From Lepas anatifera (Eukaryota > Arthropoda > Thecostraca > Lepadidae): a stretch of DNA of 64,000 bases. A program made the translations under genes and the position numbers. The stretch lies in contig JAOTON010001597.1 of NCBI GenBank assembly GCA_034440635.1, positions 930,001 to 994,000 on the forward strand, in the 5' to 3' direction. Below, piece after piece: positions 55,309 through 64,000 of the stretch. The notes below the pieces were generated by a model. It searched no databases and was not told where the DNA came from. It worked only from the letters and a program-made list of their open reading frames with translations. Numbering within the stretch: position 1 is the first letter of the stretch; each line of letters begins with the position of its first letter.

Positions 55309-58300
55309 TCACTCGAGCTGCTCCAAGAAGGAGGAAGATCGGAAGTACTCGGGCACGTTCTCGTCGAGGCGGGAGATGACCTTGTAGATGGCCTTCTTCC
55401 AGCTGGGCTCGGCGTCCTTGCCCTCCTGAATGGCGCGGAAGAACTCGCGCAGGGCAGATTCCGCGAGTGGCGGGAAATTGGCCGGAATCTGCACACGAAC
55501 AATAGGCAATCGTAAACAAAATTGTTCAGGTTTAACAAAAAACCGAACCTAACGCACCATTTGCGTATTGCCCACCATCGCGATGCTAGGAACATCCGTG
55601 CCAGGTTAATTTATAATGACGCCATGAATATGGTGAATTAATCGAAACTGAAGTGGAGGAGAACCTTCGAGTTAAGGCATTTCCCTCCTCTGCCCTTGTT
55701 TCTTTGTTGCCACGGTCCGGACCTCTCACCTCGATGTGGTTGTTCCGGTTGTAGTGCAGGTTGAGGACCCGGAGGAGCTCGCAGCCCGGAGTCACGTGCA
55801 GCTCCTCCGGCGACTTGATGCCTTCACTCAGCGCCAGGCGCGCGTGCTTCTCCATCTGGATGTAGAAGAACTCACTGCAAGAGGAGGTATCAGTCAGTGA
55901 CGAAGTAATACTACACTTCTGAAGAAACGGACGCTTCTGTGAAGAAGTTCTGTGGTCATGACATTTCTATAGCACCCGCATAATATATTTGACTTAGTTC
56001 CAGCAGTGGCTGTAGCCTTTTCATCCCCTGAGGCCGGGTGGGTAGGGAGGGCATTGTCTCCAGCTTTGTTAAAGGGGAGTTAAGCTTTGATACTCTGTGA
56101 TATATACAGTCACGCGACGCAGAACTTCCAAGGTCCTATCATCTTTATCATGACCTTGGAAATGGTCTTTTAATTCCGAGACGTCCGTAATCAGGACCAT
56201 CCTCCTCCACCGCCCCGCTTAAAGAGCCATTTATTAAGGCAAGCTATATTTGGGCGGCATTTATGCTCGATATCTCACCTCTAGTGCCAACTCTTGCCGT
56301 CCAACAATTTCAATTTCAAGTCCCCGAAGAGGTTTACACCTATCACCAAAATACGAAACAGTGAAAGAAGCTGTATAAAAAAATTGGGGAATTCTCAATA
56401 TAAGTGCATGTGTCGCACACAGTGTGTGAAATACAAAGAACAAAGCGTCACCGGGGAGGGGGGGTACAGTGGTGTGGAAAAGAGTGCTCTTCTTCCACTC
56501 CATTAAAACGGGTTCAAATCCCCAGGCGGGTATTCTGCCTAGGCCTTTCCTATCCCAATAATGCCCTCCCAACAGGGTGAGAGTTGGTGAGAATACTAAT
56601 CGCGCCAACTCTGATTTGACATCAGCAGTCTTCACTTCGTCAAGTACCAAAAGTGGCTTTAAACCACCGCAGGGGTCTGGTCGCGCAAGGGTCTTCCCTT
56701 AGGACAGCGAAAAAAGGCAATACAATCTTGAGAAAATAATCACATGACCTAGCAAAAGCCTCTTTGGAAGTCCACAAACTTTCCGGAATATGGCTTTCAA
56801 CTTTCCGTTTTTTTTTTTACTTTGGCGCGCTGCAAAGCTAAGCACCAAGGCTTATTCGACTTCCAACTAAGCGTGTAAATTAGTCCTCCCCCAACTGTTG
56901 CGTCGATAGCCAGTAAAGGGGCTGCGTCGACGGCGTCGGCACGTCGCATCACCTCCTACCCAGACAGCCTAATCCCGATCCGAACACGCGCCGCGCACCC
57001 CGCCGGACGCGCGCTCTTCCATTTCGCGCCATCTTGAGCGCGACGAGACAAAGCGCGTTAAGCCGCGCGGTTTTGTGATGTAAATGCTGAATCGTCGCCG
57101 CCGACGGCAGCACGCGCGGGCCGCGTCGCAGCCGATGACGAACGGCAGGCGACGCGGCCGAGATGGGAAGGGGTGCTGTGTACGCAGGGGAGTCCATCCC
57201 CAGGGAGGGGTGCCGCGCGGCCCAGATTGGCGCTGCGCCATCGATCGCGACGCGGTTCACGGTCAGCCGCCGCGCGCCAGATTGTGACGGCCTGAGGAGC
57301 GATCACGTGATCCCGGAGCTCAGAGCCATGCGAGGGAGCCCCGTCAGGCCGTGTTTGCTTGCAAAACGCACCGCTCGCCACAAAGCAACAGAGCTATGGA
57401 GAGCTCGTCACCAGCGCTGAACAGGTCGCACGATCCCGTAAAGTTGCATGTGTAATTTTTAAGCACATTTAAAACATTTAACGCAGCTGGTCCCTCGTCC
57501 TTTGTGATCGATTTCAAGAAGCAGTCAACACAAAGCTGTTTGACTCAGTAAAATTTCATGCTGGCATCATTATATTCTATGGAGCAGTGTGTGACGAGGC
57601 GGAGCACACAAAGCCCGCCGAATATAAACTGTCCTCTGTCATATGTACAAATGAATTCTTCATTTATTACGTGACCTGGATCACCAAATTGTATCGTCAC
57701 TGGGGTCCATGCTGGGCAGCAGGCTGCTACCTAGGCTCCGCACTGGCCTGCCGATTGTGAGGCGGTACTTAAAAGCCATCTTTCCGTCTTTGAGTTGTGA
57801 GCTGCACGCCAATAGTCGAATTGGTCACGAATAGAAGTTCCTAAACCAAAAATATATAAGTGATACGCTCAACACAGCAGATTTGAGGAGGCGGACAGAG
57901 CCATCTCTTCTGTAAAAGAATCTGGACTGTCACCGGTAAAAACCGGACTGAATGACAGCCATAAAATTGCCCCGGTGCTATTCACGTAGCCGAACTGGGT
58001 GGGTGCATGTGGAAGATTTCACGCTGATTGGCCACAACTGGGTGCGGGTTTCGTGACTCCGAGCTATTAAGAGGCAATCGAAGGACATTGACCGCGGCCA
58101 AAGAAGCAGCGTCTAATTTGAGCCAACTTTGGCGTCTTCGGTCCATCGTATTTCTTGTGGAGTCGGCTCGGCCCCGTACCGAAGCGTGACAGAGGCACCT
58201 TTGTTCTGTTAAAAGCGATTTACTGCCAATCTTGTATGGGATGCGCGCAAAACTGCGATCCTTTTTCACTAAACACTTCAACCTTTGCGGCATGAATGAT

Positions 58301-61300
58301 GAAAAAGTACAAAGTTGGGTAAAAGGACTCGAATTTATTTGGTTAAAGCATTTAAGCTCAATATTGTTTATCGAAATGGTGAATGCATATCATTTTGAAG
58401 AAAAATGTTATATGAAAAATTCTGAGGAGCGCAGTTTTGAACCACCGAAGTGCTAATACATGAACGTAGATATACATTTATCAGAAAGCTGGGCACACGA
58501 TGCAAATTATTCTACGAGAGTATTGAATGGACTGTGAACATAATTAGACTATAACTTTAATAAAGTGATCATAGTTAGGCAGTTTAGGGGTTTAAGGGTT
58601 TGTTTCTTGGCCACGCATGTGAGAGACAAGGTTTTCAGATTCCAATATTCTATCGCTCTCCCGAATCCCTTGATGCTGATTGTAGTTTTAGGGCACGTCA
58701 GCTGCTTAGGCTATATGCGCTCTCTGGAATCCCAGAAATAAGTCTTTGGCTATAAGTCGGCTGCCAAGGGCGGATCCAGTGGGGGTCCAATCCGGTTATA
58801 CAACTCCAAAAGCGGCCAGGCTCTACACAATTTTAGCCGATTCCTAAAAAAATAATGATTTTTGCGATCTCATCCAGGTTATCCCCCTCCCCTAGCTTTG
58901 GACAAAGACCCGCATCTGGCAGGTTGGCAGTTCAAGCAGACTTGAAGAGTCCGAAGAATCGAGCGTAATTTATCTCAGGGAGAAGCTCTGAAGTATTGTT
59001 GAACGTAGTGCATGTCCTGGCCAAGACAGTTCCGGTCCCTCCTTTTTCATCTTTCATCATTATGTTTCTGATGCAAAGCATATTCCGTTTACACTTAATC
59101 TCATCCGCAGTAAACCATCCAAAAATTTACTGAAGCTCTTTCAAGGTACCCAAACTTTGGCTAGATCCGAGGCCTAGCGGAGATTACTAAAACAGCACTC
59201 CAGTTTCTTACCATACACAATCTCTGATTACCGTGGAGAGTCCCAAAAGCATGCCCTGTTGTTAACGTTTCAGCAGTCTTATTTCTACTCACCGGAAGTT
59301 GCTAAACCACTTGACGAGCTGCGCCGTGTTGTTCTTGTTGAAGTTGATGTCGGGGAAGTAGGACTTGAGGACGGTGGAGCTAGGGTAGCGGGTCCAGTAG
59401 AACATCAGCTTGGCCTTCCGCAGGTGCAGCGGCGTCAGCGTGGAGGAGAAGTCCGCCGTCAGAGACAGGCCCGACCGTACTGCAACGCCAGGGGAACCGT
59501 GCCAGGTCACGTGACGGAGACTGGCGACAGATTCGACGGTGTTTGCTCTCACAGGTTTACATTGGTAAAGGCGAACATCATCTAAACGAATGATAACATC
59601 ATAGGTGCGCTATTTATTCCTTGACAGGTCATTTTGGTGGTTGCTGAGCTAAAGATGTGGCTGTTTTTAAGTGAAACTGTGCGTGTCATAAGGCCCTTAA
59701 CACCCTTAATCACACTACTACGAACTCATACACAATTTTCTGAATATATTCTGTATACAAGTTTTAAAGTAGTAAGTTCTGAAGAGATGTTGTAAGGTAA
59801 GTATCCACCGTCTGATGTCTTAGATTATGGAGAGTCAGCCGTACTCGTTCCCTAATATAGGCTATAATAATATAATAATATAATAGTATGAAATAATAGC
59901 AAGAACAAAGCAAGGAAGATAATTCAAATAACAATGTCTTTGATAATGCCCTATTTATATCATGTTCTTAAAGCAAAACTATCATTTCCAAAAGATTTAA
60001 GCTTGGCTGTTTCATCCTGATATCAGATATGATATCGTTCACAATTTCTGGCTAAAGATATATATCCTCATATCGTCACAGCTATGGAAAGCAGTATCAA
60101 GGGCATCGAAAATTTAGGAGCTATGGCTTGATTTATTTCATCCGGTTCCCCTTCTGGAATGCTCTGTCTATGCTGGCTGACTTTGTCAAAGCCTTGGAAA
60201 CGCTCTCAAGACAGGACGTTACCATCGTCAGTTGTGATGAACCTCACCGAATGGTTTCTAGTCTCATGGTTACCTGCAGTTTCGGATAAGGCCTACATCT
60301 GTTTTAAGCCAAAAGTGTTTTTCATTAATAATTCACTTCGATAAAAGGTGTGCAAACTATATCTCCAGTACGTTGCAGACGGACAGGTAACTCAGTACCA
60401 GTTTGCACCACAACAGCGTATTCTCCTCTACAAAAAAACACTTCTGGTTCCGAACGGCGTCGGGCAGTGATTCTACTTCTGATACATTAGCACAGCTCAG
60501 ACCACTCACCGTCGGTTTTGCCGAGGAAGCCGCGCTGTGCGTCGAAGCCCCCTTCCAGGGAGCTGCAGTCGGACCTGTCCGGGGTGGCTCTGAAGGCGCG
60601 GCCGTCGGGCGGCGAGCGCCGGCCGGCCGCCAGCAGGGCGGGGTGCAGCAGGGTTGGCGGGTGCGACGGCGGACTCACCGAGTCGCAGCCTCGCGGCGGG
60701 CTGCCGGCGACGGCGCGCCGGTGGTAGGGATAGCTGGAGAAGTAGGCCGACTCAGCCACGCTGGAGGGCAGGGAGAGCGGAGGCTGAGACGGCCGCGACA
60801 GAGGCGTGACAGGAGCGGGAGGCGACGGCGGCGACTCCGACCCGGCCAGAGGGTCCATCACTCCCTCCGACATCTTGTGTCGCTTTCTCTTGGGCGTGAC
60901 GACGAGGCTGAGCGGACTCTCCTGCTCCTGCGGCTGGGATGGACAGAACGGCGGCAGGCCGTAGCTGCCGTAGCTAGGCGTGCTCATGGTGGTCTGGAAC
61001 GGCTTCTGGGGGTACAGCGGAGGCAGGTTCACCGGCGGACGGAGGGCAGACAGAGACAGGCCGAAGGGAAGCTCACTGGGGGCGAAAGGACCAGGAAAGC
61101 GGCCGTTGTGCTGGCTGATACGTCGCAGGATTTCAGCTCGTGGGGATATCTGTTCTGTCATCTCCGCTGCCTTCGCCTGCGCACGTCGGTCCCGAGACCA
61201 CTTGCTGACGATAGAGTCGATTAGACCTGTCAGCGACGAGGAGAGTTCAGCCTTCAGCGCGTCGGCCAGTCCTTCAACATCAGCGGGGGTGGGGTGCCGG

Positions 61301-62061
61301 GCGGCGGGTTCGACCCCCGGCGCTGGCTGGGACAGTTTCTCCTGTTCCCTGTTGCGCGGATCGGCGTTGAGCACGCGGCGTGCATAGTCGATGAAGCTGC
61401 TGGGTGGTAGGTGGTCGGGTCGGGTCGGCGTCGCTGGTACCTGCACTGGCCGCAGAAGGTCCGGAGACGTGGTGGGTGACGTACCCATCACTCCTGAGGA
61501 TGAGCGCCTGCGCGCCTGCTCCTTGTACAGCTGACTGTAACGCTCCTGCATCACTGACAGCTGACTGCGCACCGTATTCAGCTTCCTCATCACTCCGGGC
61601 TCCGGCTCCTTCCTGCTCTCCTGCTCCTGCGTCGGCTCCTGCTCCTGCTCTGGCTCGCTCTCAGATCCACTGGCCTGTGTCGTCGTCTCGTGTTGGACCG
61701 GCTGGTACAGCTTGCGCTTCTTGCAGCCGTTGACGACGGGCTGCGGCGAGCTCTGCATGTTGGAGACGATACTCTCCAGTCGGGAGCGCTTCTCGGCCGG
61801 AGAGGAGGGTCTGCTGGTGGCCATCTCCTCGTCAGCGTCGTCGTCACCGACGGGAGCGCACCGCAGGTCGGCCGCTGTCTCCTCCTCGGCAGCAGCACTG
61901 GCAGAGAAGTGGAGCGGCTGGACGACCGCGGCACCGCCGCCGCCGCCCCGACCCAGTATCTCCCTCAGCATAGCATTGTTCAGCGATGGGCCTCCACCCA
62001 GCCGTTCCACCTGGCTGATTCCCATCTCTGACGTGCACGGCGGCAGTACACTGGCGCTCAT
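55309..62061 (-). CDS. prospero: Homeo-Prospero domain transcription factor (prospero/Prox), 4 exons
   Basis: Exons in order are 60510-62061, 59293-59479, 55730-55874 and 55309-55488. Borders are GT..AG, phases agree, and the total is 2064 nt (687 aa). The product is an atypical homeodomain factor controlling neural progenitor fate. N-terminal conserved blocks are [28 protein letters not shown], the basic [10 protein letters not shown] (probable nuclear signal), [16 protein letters not shown] and [18 protein letters not shown]. The C-terminus is the continuous homeo-Prospero fold: [83 protein letters not shown] and a terminal FLEQLE. ATG 62061 is the first in-frame ATG seen in exon 1. The frame stays open upstream to at least 62115, so an extra 5' exon is possible. 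The first intron lies before the homeodomain, and the next splits it after NFR. Confidence 0.93.
56440..56705 (+). mobile_element. Possible tRNA-related SINE
   Basis: GGGTTCAAATCC at 56510-56521 fits a pol III B box, preceded by a weak A-box-like TGGTGTGGAAAAGAGTG. A short A-rich stretch closes the right side (about 56707). Target duplications were not identified. Confidence 0.35.
56930..57420. promoter_or_regulatory. CpG-rich island inside prospero intron
   Basis: A sharply bounded GC- and CpG-rich block in otherwise moderate-GC intronic DNA. Open frames on both strands reflect composition. It may be an internal promoter or enhancer; this is inferred from composition alone. Confidence 0.3.
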
Positions 62062-63879
62062 ACAGGCGGCGCTCTCTCTCTCTCTCTCGCTCTCAGTCGG
62101 GGCGTCGGCCTTCACAGCAGAGCGCAGGGGCGTAGCTGCTCACCCCGCAGCGGCACACACAGTGATGAAACATCGGCGTCTCACCGTAAGTTATCCGAGT
62201 TCGGCGACAGTCCTCAGCCGGACTGTGACGTCACGGCCAAGTCAGCCGCCCATTGGCAGAAGGCGGCGGTCGCTCCTTCAGTCGGCCAGTAGGAGTTGGT
62301 GAGGGGCGGGGCGTGAATTGGCGGCTCTCGGCGGAGGGGAGGACCCACCTGCCGTCCGGCGCCTACCTGTGTTAGCCGGCCGGCGTGGCACGTGCTCTGG
62401 ATCGATAGCCACCCCCGCACCCTCTCACCGGCGGCACTGCGCAATCCCTCTCCGCCGATGTTATAGTGCGGGATGCCAGGAACTCACTCGGAGAGTCATC
62501 CTCAGCATATCGGCCAGTTCTTTGGAATACGAAAGTTTGAAGGGTGCGTAGGTCTGGGAGTAGGTACGTAAGGCCAGCAGTTTACAAAGTTTCGTTTTTC
62601 CGGCAGGAGAGATTTCGGAAAACTAGGACACATGATAGCTGAAACAGAACATCTATCTCAAACAATAGAAACAATAATTTCATTATCTTTGGTGACTATT
62701 GCTTTTCAAACTTAATCCCAAATTATATCAGTTACCATTTGATTTTTCTCTTGTTTAGATTGACCCAGAGATATGATAATCTGTGGCCTAGTCTCCATGG
62801 CCAAAATGCGACCCGGATCGGCCTGCCGATGGAGTCCTTCAAGCGCTCTTTTCCCGGGAATAAAGCACGGTCCGTGCTTAAGCGCTGAAAAAAACACTTG
62901 GTGAACTCTACGAATCCACGATGCATCCTGATCGGCGATCGGAACGGATCGCATTTTCACCATGAAAACTAAGTCATTGCGCAACAAAATTAGGCTATTT
63001 TATAATTTGTTGGTTTCTGTCCTTCATCTCCTGTCTTTTTACGTTCTTTCGGGCTGGTAAATGAGTGTCATAATTGAGAAAACACAATCGTGCAAGGGCT
63101 CGTTTGGGCTGAAGTTTGATTTGGTAGGTATGGCGACCAGAGGAGACGGGATGAGGTATAGGTGTACCAGCTTACGAACAGGTTCCCAGACATGGTGGTC
63201 TGTGGGGAAAATACTAGCGAGGAACGGAAATTAGAAAACTATCATTCAGATACCCAGCTGGCTACACGAACATTCCAGTCGCCGTACTACAGGCAGCAAA
63301 CGGGGGTTTTGAGCAGAGCACGACACAATATTGCCGATATTTAACTTTGTAATTGGCAGCTTTGGTGGCGATTTCTCAACACGGGTGTGGATTTATGTCT
63401 CTTTGGGGTGTCCGGGCACCAACATGAAACATAGACGTAGTGTTAGAATACCCTTTTGATTTTTGCAATTTTGAATTTAAGGATTTTAATTTTTTCATCA
63501 ACAGACCTGAGAAATGGCGAAAACACGCATTACGCTTTCTTATCACCTTTTATCATGGTCGTTACTGACATTTTTCGAATTTGGTAACCACATCCTTATT
63601 TTTCAATAAAAGTTCTGCTTAGCCAACTTGCTATTTCATAAAGTTGGCATGGGTGCAATTTATCAAGTTTTCCTTCGTCCCATTTTTTTCGAACGACGCA
63701 TCCCAGGTTTCCTCACAGTGTCCCATTCCTCCACCTTTGTAGTTTTAATATTTGGATTGACTGCAAAGCAGCTTTAATTAATCCCTACCCTAAAAAACGT
63801 GATATCAAAGATCAATGTATGATTTATCAAGTTGTGAGATTTTTAGGTCACTAGCGTCAATTTCTCACTAAAAAATAAC
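62062..63879. promoter_or_regulatory. prospero upstream region
   Basis: GC-rich to about 62560, as expected of promoter or 5' UTR sequence, with a GA-repeat (complement of CTCTCTCTCTCTCTC at about 62077-62091). AT-rich beyond that with no gene recognised. A candidate short minus-strand exon at 62488-62553 is discussed in the findings. Confidence 0.4.
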
Positions 63880-63883
63880 TTAA

Positions 63884-64000
63884 CCCTATTTCCGTCAGGC
63901 TCCCGGCTACCCTATTTCCGGCAGGGGGCAATATCGGCCCCCTAAGATTCGTAATCTAACCGGCCGATTTTGAAAATTCAAAGTGCCATAGATTCCTCTG
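63884..64000. mobile_element. TTAA-bounded element end of a fourth family (E), cut by window edge
   Basis: TTAA at 63880-63883 is followed by CCCTATTTCCGTCAGGC, an 8-bp spacer, a second CCCTATTTCCGGCAGG, then a GGGGGC..GCCCCC palindrome and CTAAGATTCG. This is the same terminal layout as families A, B and D with a different word. Only the left end is in view. Confidence 0.55.

Larger units (their letters stand above)
55875..59292. other. prospero intron within the homeo-Prospero domain
   Basis: A 3.4-kb intron. A tRNA-related SINE candidate (about 56440-56705) and a CpG-rich island (about 56930-57420) are described separately. A GGGCGGATCCAGTGGGGG stretch at about 58769 resembles one end of the hAT-like MITEs, but no second end was found. 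The remainder shows no gene. Confidence 0.5.

Noticed and set aside
58760..58920. Another hAT-like MITE
   Set aside because: Only one end (GGGCGGATCCAG) is recognisable; no inverted partner or 8-bp duplication was found.
59480..60509. Twintron (U12 within U2) as in fly prospero
   Set aside because: The intron has an ordinary GTGAGT..GCAG pair and I found no ATATCCTT/GTATCCTT donor or TTCCTTAAC branch site inside it.

Overview
The window is animal nuclear DNA, most likely from an arthropod and plausibly a crustacean. Genes are split by GT..AG introns, the exons are GC-rich, and mobile DNA fills most of the rest. The lineage call is an inference. It rests on the fly-like N-terminus of the NAA50/San gene and on the arthropod-like Prospero domain.

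Five host genes can be assembled from the sequence with consistent splice phases. On the + strand are NAA50/San (9382-14132, 4 exons, 162 aa), a CEBPZOS-like mitochondrial membrane microprotein (17773-20624, 2 exons, 88 aa) and a probable UQCC3-like complex III assembly microprotein (21025-21916, 2 exons, 65 aa). On the - strand are B3GALNT2 (23055-29802, 7 exons, about 472 aa with one apparent frame error) and the homeo-Prospero transcription factor prospero/Prox (55309-62061, 4 exons, about 687 aa as modelled). UQCC3 and B3GALNT2 are convergent.

Mobile DNA by region: 1-4665 holds two non-LTR retrotransposons lying tail to tail. 6112-7515 is a decayed Ty3/gypsy pol, cut by a TTAA-flanked element at 7520-8358. 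A SINE with a 15-bp target duplication (12190-12635) and a LINE scrap (11834-12088) lie in NAA50 intron 1. hAT-like non-autonomous elements with 8-bp duplications lie at 17074-17294, 18507-19436, 32502-32872, 53271-53434 and 53573-53884. A complete BEL/Pao LTR retrotransposon occupies 33916-41255; only one difference was noticed between its LTRs.

The most unusual content is a set of TTAA-bounded repeat families, called A, B, D and E here. They form an array of nested insertions at about 41.87-52.70 kb, with single copies at 7.5, 31.2 and 63.9 kb. The four families have different terminal words but the same terminal layout: TTAA, word, short spacer, the word again, then a GC palindrome. A, B and D also carry many AGGTCA/TGACCT hexamers, the nuclear-receptor half-site. 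I know of no described family with this layout, but I could not search databases.

A second oddity is in B3GALNT2. Its third exon lies between two minisatellites, and each repeat unit carries a copy of that exon's own acceptor or donor splice site. Several reading-frame breaks in otherwise young or conserved genes (B3GALNT2, BEL pol, LINE ORF2) may partly reflect single-base assembly errors.
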